Positions 55,410 through 64,000 of a DNA stretch of 64,000 bases are shown in pieces. A model generated the notes under the pieces. It was not told the origin of the DNA. It did not search any database and worked only from the letters and a program-made list of their open reading frames with translations. Each line of letters opens with the position of its first letter. Position 1 is the stretch's first letter. The DNA comes from Callorhinus ursinus. Its lineage: Eukaryota; Chordata; Mammalia; Carnivora; Otariidae. Made by a program: the position numbers and the translations under genes. The stretch spans positions 20,286,797-20,350,796 of the forward strand of contig NW_020313005.1 in assembly GCF_003265705.1 (NCBI RefSeq), in the 5' to 3' direction.

Positions 55410-55630
55410 TCTGAAGACCCAGAGACCTGACTCCAAACCACAGCGTTGCAGGTTATCATGTGATCTTGGGCAAATTACTTAACCTCTGTCTCAGTTCTCT
55501 GGGAGGTGAAGCAGGGACAATTATACCTACTTGATATTGTTGTTGCAAATATTAAGCACGGCATTTCTAATTAGTGTTCACAGCTTAGCAGGGAGCAGAG
55601 TAAGCATTCAATATATGTCAGCGATTCTTA
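55410..55630 (+). mobile_element. MIR SINE
   Basis: gacctgactccaaaccacag, gttatcatgtgatcttgggc, aaattacttaacctctgtct and agagtaagcattcaatatat: sense MIR from core to 3' end. Confidence 0.88.
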
Positions 55631-56665
55631 GGCTATCATTCGATAAATGGCGAAGTTCAGAGCCTCCTGAATGCCTGCAGATCAACTGGTTTAACCTTAC
55701 AGTTCTGGCCCCGTTCACCCTTCAATAGCCTGGCTTCCCACATGAGCTGCCTTACTAAGCAAAAAAAAGCCAGCTGGTGTAAACCCTTGTCCCAAGTGTT
55801 TGCCCAGGATAGCCTTCCCTGTTGCTCTTGACCCCACTACTTGCTGCCTTGGTCTTCTTATCTCTCAGCCACCTGGCTCTGTTCTCTGGCTTCCATATGT
55901 GTTGCTTTGCTCAACTTGGTGGCCTCTTCAGGCTCCTGGACTGTCTTTCATCTGCATGCTATCTTTATTTTGGCATTACTCACAATTTTCTGTAAGAGAC
56001 TCCCTCATCCATTCTCCTTCCTGTGGCTCTCCCAGTGGTGTGACTAGGTTCTCCATCCCTTGTCAGAGGAAGGGAATCCAGACAAACCACACTGGAAGCC
56101 CCAACTCTTTGTGAATAGACACATACAGAGCAGTAGAAAACAATTGGAGTAATTGCTCTAAAATACTGGCCTCCTGGAGTTAGAGCCTTTGGTCCTTATT
56201 CCATTTTATGAAAGCTTTTGTATTTCCTTTTAAACTCCATTCCACTCTTTTGCCTTTCAAAGCTGAAAAGTGGGTTTGTGCTGAGCCTTTTCAGGAAGGT
56301 GTGCTCAGTAGGGTGTGTGAGAACAATAAAACAGCATTTTGAGCATGACAGCTTCCAACTCAAGGAGCTGGTTATTAACTGCTCAAAGCTTGAAATGCCA
56401 AATATGTGTGCGTGGGTGGTTATGATTCCTTTCTCCCTCTCTCTTTCTCTCTCTTCCTCTCTCCCTCTCCTTCTCATCTTCTCTCCCTCTCCCCAGTTCT
56501 TAAACTTGTTAGCTTCAGCCATTGGGTACTCTTCCCAAGAGAGCAGTATAGAAAAGAAACATCTCTAGCATCGTTTTCCTTCCTTAACAGTTGAGTGAAA
56601 ATACAAGCAATTATAAAAAGCATGTGAAGTCATAATGTTCCCATCGAATCTCAAAACACCAACTG
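55631..56665. other. Unassigned sequence with polypyrimidine tract
   Basis: About 1 kb. A CT-only-rich tract lies at about 56428-56497. Frames up to 116 codons there are compositional. The 55.8-56.1 kb part has a 104-codon frame without known features. Confidence 0.5.
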
Positions 56666-57110
56666 TAAACTAATTCATTCTTTTTTTTAAAAAATTTTAT
56701 TTATTGGGGCGCCTGGGTGGCTCAGTCACTGAGCGTCTGCCTTCAGCTCAGGTCATGATCTCAGGGTCCTGGGATGGAGCCCCGCGTCGGGCTCCCTGCT
56801 CGGCGGGAAGCCTGCTTCTCCCTCTCCCACTCCCCCTGCTTGTGTTCCCTCTCTCGCTGTGTCTCTCTCTGTCAAATAAATAAATAAAATCTTTATTAAA
56901 AAAGATTTTTTAATTTAGTTATTTGAGAAACAGAGCAAGAGAGCACAAACAGGGGGAGCGGTAGGCAGAGGGAGAGGCAGAAGCAGATTCCCCGCTGAGA
57001 AGAGAACCCCACATGGGGCTCGATCCCAGGATCCTGAGATCACGACCTGAGCCGAAGACAGACGCTTAACTGACCGAGCCCCCCAGGTGCCCCTAAACTA
57101 ATTCATTCTT
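56666..57110 (-). mobile_element. Can-SINE, antisense, with perfect 17-bp TSD, split by a nested SINE
   Basis: TAAACTAATTCATTCTT at 56666-56682 and 57094-57110 brackets an antisense SINE whose tail complement is at 56683-56705 and whose body is at about 56898-57093. A sense SINE sits between the two parts. Confidence 0.95.
56706..56897 (+). mobile_element. Can-SINE nested in the tail of an antisense SINE
   Basis: Sense, near-consensus copy (ggggcgcctgggtggctcag to caaataaataaataaaatct) of the cccactccccctgcttgtgt subtype, shared with the copies at 44.6 and 63.3 kb. Its position in the outer SINE's tail makes it the younger of the two. Confidence 0.95.
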
Positions 57111-58325
57111 ATGCCTTGGAGTCATAAAATATTACCATCCTTGGTGTTTAGGTGTGTGATTGGAAGAGTGGAAGCATTCAGTCATTGCCCCAAGGTTGCT
57201 CTGTGAGTCTCTGTGGAAACAAAACTTTAGTAACTGCAGCAGTTTAGCACGTCTTAAATACCTGGCAGCCCTTGACATTCTGACCTTCTGTCTCTAGAGA
57301 TGGATCTCCCTCTTCGTCTCTCTCTCTTCCTCTCTCATGTGCGTGCGTGCTCACACACAGTCGCATAGAAATGGGAATCTTCACTTCTCCTTTGGCTCTT
57401 TTACAGAGTAACCAGTAAAGTTTGATAACACACCTCAGAGACACGCTTATTGGGACTGAGAAAGTCCTGGATATGTGAATAAAAAAAACTGTATCATCCT
57501 GTTGGGATTAGACGGTACCACACCTGAATCCTGGAGACTACCGATCATAATTAGATTGCTTGGAAGTGAAATACAAACTAAGGTCTTAGTAAGATTAATT
57601 CAGTGACTACGCAGTAATCAAGATAGATTATAAGGTAGATTTATATTTATAGAAAAATCAAACAAATATAAAATACAAGAAACATGAGAATAAAATTAGT
57701 GAGTATCTGGATCAGGTATTGAGGGAATAAGCTAAGGCTGAGTGTGTTTCCTCTAATAAACTAAATTTAGGCAGTAATTAGCACCAGACAGCATTACCCG
57801 TGTTTCCAACTGCTCAAGGATTTTAATCAATTATAAAAGTATAACCGTCCTACCAGAATATGCATGGGCTTTGGAACTTTTCTGGTTTGATCAGTCAAGG
57901 CCTGAGCATAGAACCAGTCTTTGAGACCCTCTCAGGACTTCCCAAGGAAAAATGGAAAATCTGTGTTGGATAGTGTTTAAGGAACTGGGGGTTCTCACTT
58001 TTTAACTAAGCAAAACCCTTAAGCCAAAGGGTTGAGGCACTGAGCATGGAATTCTCGGCATCAACTGGTAGGTGAAGAAAGACTTCTGATTATCCCAAGT
58101 CCCTGCTGTGCACTTGTTTAGCAAGGGTGACCCACCATCTATCACTAATTAGGGTAAAAAAACCTCACAGCACTAGAACTGAATTATTAAAGGGAGTATG
58201 GCATGAACATAGGATCATATGAAAATGATGTAGATAAATATTTATTGACATGAAAAATGAAAAGCTTTGGTAAGGGAAAAAGCAGATTGCACACATTTTC
58301 AATACGATCCTGTTTCTATTAGAAA

Positions 58326-58326
<1 letters not shown>
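57111..58326. other. Unassigned AT-rich sequence, 1.2 kb
   Basis: No named repeat. The 57280-57360 part is CT-rich and runs into gtgcgtgcgtgctcacacac. No open frame over 70 codons. Confidence 0.5.

Positions 58327-58374
<48 letters not shown>
58327..58374. repeat. (TA)24 microsatellite
   Basis: A perfect 48-base TA dinucleotide repeat. The overlapping Y/I frame is an artefact. Such tracts can extrude cruciforms and are often variable in length. Confidence 0.97.
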
Positions 58375-58377
<3 letters not shown>

Positions 58378-58484
58378 TAGAAAGATATGTAGGAGATATG
58401 TACCAGAATATTGACAGTAATTATCTCTAAATTGTAGGGTTATGGATTTTCCATTTTACTGCCGTTTCTGATTTTTAAACAATG

Positions 58485-58708
58485 AGCTTGAATTATTATT
58501 ATTTTTTAAGATTTTATGTATTTTTTTGGCAGAGAGAGACACAGCGAGAGAGGGAACACAGCAGGGGGAGAGGGAGAGGGAGAAGCAGGCTTCCAGCTGA
58601 GCAGGGAGCCCTATGTGGGGCTCAATCCCAGGACCCTGGGACCATGACCTGAGCTGAAGGCAGATGCTTAACGACTGAGCCACCCAGGCGCCCCAAGTTT
58701 GAATTATT
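58485..58708 (-). mobile_element. Can-SINE with 13-bp TSD
   Basis: Antisense SINE at 58498-58695. agcttgaattatt (58485-58497) and agtttgaattatt (58696-58708), one mismatch. It forms an inverted pair with the sense SINE at 58810. Confidence 0.96.
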
Positions 58709-58791
58709 TTATCCATCTTCAAATTTTTATTTTTTCAAACAACACTACACATAGTATTCATGAATTAAAAAAAAACAACCCTATTTTTATT

Positions 58792-59034
58792 GAAAAGAAG
58801 CACCACGGGGGCGCCTGGGTAGCTCAGTTGGTTAAGCGACTGCCTTCGGCTCAGGTCATGATCCTGGAGTCCCGGGATCGAGTCCCGCATCGGGCTTCCT
58901 GCTCAGCGGGGAGTCTGCTTCTCCCTCTGACCCTCTTCCCTCTCGTGCTTTCTTTCTCTCATTCTCTCTCTCTCTCAAATAAATAAATAAAATCTTTAAA
59001 AAAAAAAAAAGAAAAAGAAAAGAAGCACCACGGG
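58792..59034 (+). mobile_element. Can-SINE with perfect 18-bp TSD
   Basis: Sense consensus-like SINE at 58810-59016; GAAAAGAAGCACCACGGG at 58792-58809 and 59017-59034. Intact head, box regions and A tail make this one of the youngest insertions in the window. Same gaccctcttccctctcgtgc subtype as the 4.96 kb copy. Confidence 0.97.
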
Positions 59035-59089
59035 CCACGCTGCTTTTTGCTTCCTAAAGTAAGGAGAGATTCGTGAGCAGCTTAGGAAT

Positions 59090-59240
59090 TCATCAATCAT
59101 TCATATCTCCCATGTTCCAGGTGTCGGGTATGGGAATCTAGGCTAAATAAAGCTGTGTTGCATCCCAGAGTTCCTCTATGGAGAAGACAGGAAATTTCCA
59201 TGGTGCCAGGCTAAGCATGCAGAGCTTCCAATGGCATGAG
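59090..59240 (-). mobile_element. Possible L2 remnant
   Basis: ttccaggtgtcgggtatggg followed by aatctaggctaaataaagct and gagttcctctatggagaag resembles antisense L2 3' text. Weak. Confidence 0.45.
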
Positions 59241-61582
59241 GTTAGGGTAGTTCCTGTCATTTCGCCCTGGACACACGTAGAAGAGCAAGAGATTCTTTGA
59301 GGTAGGACAGTTCTTATTTCATCTCTCAGGTCAGCTCATTGGGTTCCTGCTATTGCTGGGCACTCGGACACTTTAAAATTAGTTACTTGACACAGTTTCC
59401 TGAAAGCATAGTCTGGCATATAAAAGTAATTTCTGAAAAACCAAGTCACTTCAGCCTGAAGACCAAGTTTAGAGGTCGTGCATCAGCAGATAGCAGTTTA
59501 TGTAACAGTTTGTCTTTGTTCCTCTAGCCATATGTGACCTTTCCTCTCCTTCCTGCTGACACCGTCCCCAACAGAAAAATACAATCTGTTTAGCCTGATG
59601 TACCTCCCTCCCTCCTGAACTTCAGCAGAGGGTAATAACAGCAGCTTCATGACTTTTACTTAATGTAAATACTTTATTTACTTTGGTATTTAATTTATGC
59701 ATCTGCCCAATGCTTGCACAGCTGTTTGATGTCCGTAGATTAGCCTTTGCTGATTTGATCTATCTTAAACTCTAAGCATTGAGAAATGGTGGGGACTCCC
59801 GGTTCACTCTTTGTCCAGCCTCCAACCTGGTACCATAGAGATGAGAACTTAATCAAAAAGGTTGCTTCTGACTGAGAGCTAGTCATCTATCTCCTTAATG
59901 TGATCTTTCTCCCTTGGTAAAAGGAAGGGCCCAAATTTCCCGATCTGTTCAGGGGAAACATGAGGGTTGACTTGGTTTTCCTTGTAAAAGGATGCATTGT
60001 AGTATCAAGGGGATGTTGAGGAGGTTTGTCTCTCCCCCACAAAATGGCACCAGAGGATTTGGGCAAGTGTAGGATATGAGAACTAGCCCAGAAGCAGGGC
60101 TGGGACTTATGGAATGGGTCGGATGGAACAATTGCTCTTATTGAGGCTTGCTTGCCCATCAGAAAAACTGAGTAAGGACTGGGTATGTGAAATCCCAACA
60201 GGTTTGGCTAATTGATAGATGAGAGCTTAGTTTGAGACACGATGCCTGAATGTGGATTTGTTTTTGATGCTGTCTTTTTGCGGGTGTGGGGGGGAGTCAT
60301 GGCAACCTGTACCAGGTACAGACACTGGAGGCAGTGAGGGAAATGCAAGTGCAGGGACCACTGGTCTACCCTCCAGTAGTAGAGGGGAAGAATGCGGGTG
60401 AAATGCTGCTTTTCTATTTGGATGCACTTTCTCCAGCAATGTACAGCTATATTCTTAAAGAACATTCTTGTCCAATTTCGTATGACCTGGCCATCAACAC
60501 ACATTTATTGAAAAAGAGATGCCTTTCATGAAAAAAAAAAAAAAGATAGTAAAGTACAGGTTAAATTTTAGTCAGAATCTGAATCTCTGGGTCTCAGTTT
60601 CTCTGAAAGTTAATACTGCCTCATATTTGTGGATAAAGCCTTAGGTCTTCTATTGAAAGGTATTCCACAAAGCATGGAAAACGCTGAATTACCTAAATTA
60701 TAATTTTCTCAGCTGCTTGACCTTTTTCTCTCACCACTGTAGTCCTCTTTAACAAAGTATTCTGTAGTCATGAGTAAAATGGTTGCTGTTGCTTTTTGGT
60801 TAAAATCCATCAGGAACTAAAGAGAAATACTTTTTAAATTAGATCATGACCCAGAAAGGGAGTGAACCAGTAAGTTTGAGTCTGTTATCAGCTCTGCTTG
60901 AGACTGGCCTTTTATGCCACTCTGAGGAGCGCTGTTGTTTGTTTTCATCATGAAATACATAAAAGAAAAAATTGAGTGGGGAGCAGGGGACTAATATTTT
61001 GATAGGGTAGTTTTATTGTTTTGTTTGATATACTATGACCCCGAACCTCCCCTCCCACTATATCCAGGGATTGTCCCTACTTAAAGTTAAATACCAAATA
61101 ACTTCCAAGACCAAGTGCAAGTGATTTAAAAAAATAATAATAATACAAAAATAATAAAACGGCAGGTTGGATTATCTACTACAGTTCTTCTCAAGTTGTC
61201 CAGGAAACCCAGTGTCTAAGTTTCAGAATCATAGGTAAATTCTCAGCCAACATGTATTTTGAATACAGGAGGAAAACACAGATGTTTTAGACCTTCTGAG
61301 ATGCATTAATTTCTGGAAACTGGAAGCCGTAAAAGACAAAGTCGTGGGAGGGGAATTGAAGGGAGCACCCTGGGAATGCAGCAGCCCTGAAGTTGAATGA
61401 CCTCTCTTTGATCTCTCACTTTCCCAAGTCACTTTCCCATGCACTTCCTCAAGACTGGTTTCAGTTCTTTAGATCTAATAAAAGGCTTTGGGTTTCGGAG
61501 CATCACCCAGCAGCTGAGTAGAGTGCTGACTCAGGCAGAGCTCTGAGGGAGGGGTAGAGCACTCAGTGTGTTTACAGTGAAA
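59241..61582. other. Unassigned unique sequence, 2.3 kb
   Basis: SINE-free. An 81-codon plus frame (60286-60531) ends in a stop directly followed by a 14-base A run. Minus frames of 98 and 103 codons lie near it and none has a known domain. No repeat family named. Confidence 0.45.
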
Positions 61583-61745
61583 TGTGTGTGTGTGTGTGTG
61601 TGTGTGCGTGCGTGCGCGCGCGTGCGTGTGTGTGAGCGTGTGTGTGCGTGTGTTTGTGTGTGTGCGCGCGCGCGCGTGTGTGTGTGTGTGCGCGCGCGCG
61701 TGCGTGTGTGTGTTTGTGTGTGTGTGTGTGAGCGTGTGTGTGTGT
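61583..61745. repeat. Compound (TG)n/(CG)n alternating tract
   Basis: 163 bases of nearly unbroken purine-pyrimidine alternation with several CG-rich blocks (61614-61622, 61664-61676 and 61690-61702 approximately). Frames here are C/V/R/A or H/T artefacts. Confidence 0.96.
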
Positions 61746-62015
61746 TCTCATGAGGAATAGCAGCATCTCACCACCCTCACCGGCTGGCACAGCCACCAAG
61801 AGGAGATTTAGTTTCCTCCAAGCCACCTCAATTAAACATACACTTTAAAAATAAAGCAGCATTTTTGCTGGGGAAACACAGCTTCAAAGTTCTCTAGACC
61901 TGATTTCCCTTCCAAACATTTTGCTGCCCCTTAAGGATCCTGCATATAGAAATGGTATAGCTGCCTCATTGTTAATTCTTTCATGAGCCTCTGCGTAATT
62001 TTGCTGGCTAAAAGG

Positions 62016-62044
62016 CAGAATGAATACTTTATTTATTTATTTAT

Positions 62045-62077
<33 letters not shown>

Positions 62078-62238
62078 CACAAGCAGGGGGAGTGGCAGGC
62101 AGAGGGAGAAGCAGTCTTCCCGCTGAGCAGGGAGCCTGACATGGGGCTCGATCCCAGGACCCCGAGATCATGACCTGAGTGGAAGGCATCCACTTAAAGA
62201 CTGAGCCACTCAGGCGCCCCCAGAATGAATACTTTATT
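62016..62238 (-). mobile_element. Can-SINE with perfect 18-bp TSD
   Basis: Antisense SINE at 62034-62220; CAGAATGAATACTTTATT at 62016-62033 and 62221-62238. A (GA)n expansion is at about 62050-62078. Young by TSD quality. Confidence 0.97.
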
Positions 62239-62587
62239 CAACAGCTTACATTTCATTGTGATTCCTTTCATTTCCTGATCTCAGTTCACATCTGACTAGG
62301 AAATGCAATCTGTGGTTCATGAGGATGCAAAGTGTAGAGCTCGGGCAGTGGGTTGCTCTGGTACGTCAGAACACTTTTTTTCTGATCATTTTAGAAATGC
62401 TGAGTGATTTTTGTAAGTGTTCAGTTGTATTTCAAAATTAGATTGATTTCTGCCTCATTTTCAAACTATTACACGAAAGAACTTAGGGAGGCCTGATAGT
62501 CACTGTCAATTTCCAAATGTCCTTTTTTCCCCAAAACGTTTTCAAAATAATTAAATTATTCTACTTTTATGACCCAACTAAAGAACA
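62239..62587. other. Unassigned sequence
   Basis: About 350 bp of AT-rich sequence, nothing recognised. Confidence 0.5.
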
Positions 62588-62690
62588 AAGCGAGCAGGCC
62601 CATTTCACAGATGGAAACACGGAGATGTCATTAACTTGCTCAAAATGACAGAGTAGACAAGATACAAAAAGGACAGCAAGAAGCAGCATC
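62588..62690 (-). mobile_element. MIR SINE fragment, antisense
   Basis: gcccatttcacagatggaaa, cacggagatgtcattaactt and gctcaaaatgacagagtag: antisense MIR core. Confidence 0.72.
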
Positions 62691-63054
62691 TGCTAATATT
62701 TATCACATTTCCTTCCAAGATGGTGCTTATTTTAGTTGGGAATGAGAAAAGATTTCATATACCTTGGCTTTAATTTTCTGTGTCTTTAACATATCAAAAC
62801 CTAATTACAAGGTTAGAGTATGATTTTGCCTTATAGGCATTAAATTACTCACTTACTATGTATGCTTCACTGCCAAATCTTGATGTTTTCTTAGATTTCC
62901 GATATAATTTATTTTGATTTGATTTGTAGTAAATTGCAAATTATATAATTTTATAATTTGCAGTTGTCCCCACGTGTAATAAGTATGAAGATGTATCCAT
63001 AGCAATAAGTAGCAGCAGAAAATCAGTGAGCATATAGGTCCTGTAGTCTGACAG
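62691..63054. other. Unassigned AT-rich sequence
   Basis: About 360 bp with a tttgatttgatttg run near 62912. Nothing recognised. Confidence 0.5.
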
Positions 63055-63282
63055 TACAGAATTTATTCACTTGTTTGGTGATGTGGATACAGTGGTGAAT
63101 AAACTAAGTACCTGACCTAATGGAGCTTTCATTTTGGTAAGAGAGGCAAATAAATAATCAATTACAAAACATAATCATGTAGGTGATCTGTTCTGTTTAC
63201 AAAAAAAAAAAAAAGCAAAAGGAGCCGAGTAGGGGAATAGAGAAGGCAAACCCATTTAGATAGTAGTTGAAAAGGTTACTTT

Positions 63283-63494
63283 AAAAAAGAAGGGAAGGGT
63301 GCCTGGGTGGCTCAGTCGTTAAGCGTCTGCCTTCGGCTAAGGTCATGATCCCAGGGTCCTGGGATCGAGCCCCGCATCGGGAAGCCTGCTTCTCCCTCTC
63401 CCACTCCCACTGCTTGTGTTCCCTCTCTCGCTGTGTCTCTCTCTGTCAAATAAATAAGTAAAATCTTAAAAAAAAAAAAAAAAAAGAAGGGAAG
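63283..63494 (+). mobile_element. Can-SINE nested in L2, with internal deletion
   Basis: Sense SINE at 63298-63479 of the cccactcccactgcttgtgt subtype. AAAAAAGAAGGGAAG flanks it at 63283-63297 and 63480-63494. The ctccctgctcggcg part normally found after gcatcggg is missing. Confidence 0.95.
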
Positions 63495-63557
63495 TGGCTC
63501 TTGCTGTTTTCAGAACAGCCAGAGGCTGGCTTCCTAGGGGGCAAAATGAATCTTAGG

Positions 63558-63656
63558 AAGGCAAGACTGGTAGAGAATGTGACTCTTGATCTGGGGGTGT
63601 GAGTTTGAGCCCCACGTTGGGTGTAGAGGTTACTTAAAAAAAAAAGACAAGACTGG
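63558..63656 (+). mobile_element. 5'-truncated short Can-SINE
   Basis: Insert 63571-63643 begins in the A-box region (tagagaatgtgactcttgat) and lacks the first 30 or so bases of the head. aaggcaagactgg (63558-63570) and aagacaagactgg (63644-63656) show that it arrived already truncated. Confidence 0.9.
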
Positions 63657-64000
63657 AGAGGTGCACGGGTGCTAAATGGACGGGCAAGGGGAGGGAAGGG
63701 CTTTGGATTTGATTGTAGTGTGATTAGAAGAATAGAGTGCAGGAGAGTTTCACGCAAGGAATCTGATATTATCCTACAAATTTTTGAAAAGAAATACTTT
63801 GGTTGCTAAGTTGAGACTAGACCATGGAGGGGAAAGAATGGAAACAGGAGACCAGTTAGTCATCCAGGAGAGAGTTTATGGGGGAGCAGATGTAGGTGTT
63901 TAAGAGGGAGGAAAGAGATTTGAATTCAGTATATGTTTTGAAGGTAGAACTTGGATTTGCTGCTAAAATGAAAGCGGTGTTTGAGAGAAAGAGACGTTTT

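Larger units (their letters stand above)
63055..64000 (-). mobile_element. L2 LINE, antisense, split by two SINEs
   Basis: gtggtgaataaactaagtac, taatggagctttcattttgg and ggcaaataaataatcaatta, then after the SINEs gggctttggatttgattgta, ggagaccagttagtcatcca, gttttgaaggtagaacttgg and gtttgagagaaagaga. This is the antisense L2 3' order and it runs off the right edge of the window. Related to the piece at 27.2-28.3 kb. Confidence 0.8.

Noticed and set aside
58165..58377. Y/I-rich frame resembling a membrane peptide
   Set aside because: Encoded by the (TA)24 microsatellite.
61568..61753. C/V/R-rich 61-codon frame resembling a cysteine-rich peptide
   Set aside because: A product of the TG/CG repeat; the opposite strand gives an equally artificial H/T frame.
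674..63479. Regularly recurring about 200-bp repeats, considered as a CRISPR-like array
   Set aside because: Units are dispersed, in both orientations, with A tails and target duplications. They are SINEs in a mammalian genome.

Overview
This window is a stretch of mammalian nuclear DNA from a carnivoran, with no protein-coding gene, rRNA, tRNA gene or CRISPR array that I can support. The diagnosis rests on about 35 full-type and 9 short-type copies of the carnivore tRNA-derived SINE (Can-SINE/SINEC): a head like ggggcgcctgggtggctcag, a CT-rich middle and an (AATAAA)-rich tail. The SINE sequence type, and an L1 3' UTR family that matches what I remember from bears, seals and mustelids, point to an arctoid caniform (bear, pinniped or mustelid relative) rather than a dog or cat. 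The clade is an inference from memory. The window looks intergenic or deep intronic: the longest open frames not created by N runs are 155, 153 and 133 codons, and the first two lie in a SINE and an LTR.

Layout. 1-8.6 kb: L1 3' fragments, an ATT-rich tract, four ancient LTRs of MLT1/MaLR type plus one less certain LTR, and several SINEs. 8.6-16.4 kb: one old, heavily mutated plus-strand L1 with recognisable ORF2 (reverse transcriptase and C-terminal parts). It has been invaded by five SINEs, a solo LTR with a 5-bp target duplication, a tiny retro-insert and a young antisense L1 that holds a 400-bp assembly gap. 16.4-33.2 kb: mostly old MIR, L2 and MLT1 remnants with nested SINEs, including a MIR split by an MLT1 and a SINE, and an L2 split by three elements. 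33.5-34.1 kb: a young 5'-truncated L1 3' UTR. 34.1-37.9 kb: a SINE-free stretch with a (GAAA)n microsatellite that contains an assembly gap. 37.9-42.7 kb: a dense SINE cluster. 42.8-53.9 kb: old L1, LTR and L2 pieces plus SINEs. 53.9-55.2 kb and 59.2-61.6 kb: long unique stretches. 63.05 kb to the end: an L2 cut by two SINEs.

The window works as a record of transposition. Order of insertion can be read from nesting: MIR/L2 first, then MaLR LTRs and old L1, then SINEs, the solo LTR and the young L1. Target-site duplications (TSDs) of 7-20 bp flank many SINEs, which confirms L1-driven target-primed insertion and fixes their borders. I did not find an undescribed biological system. The observations most worth a second look are the solo LTR, the 12-nt micro-retro-insertion, two sites used twice by SINEs with a shared target sequence, several very regular G-quadruplex motifs, a 163-bp Z-DNA-prone tract, a small CpG cluster, and the unique SINE-free stretches that could hold conserved noncoding elements.
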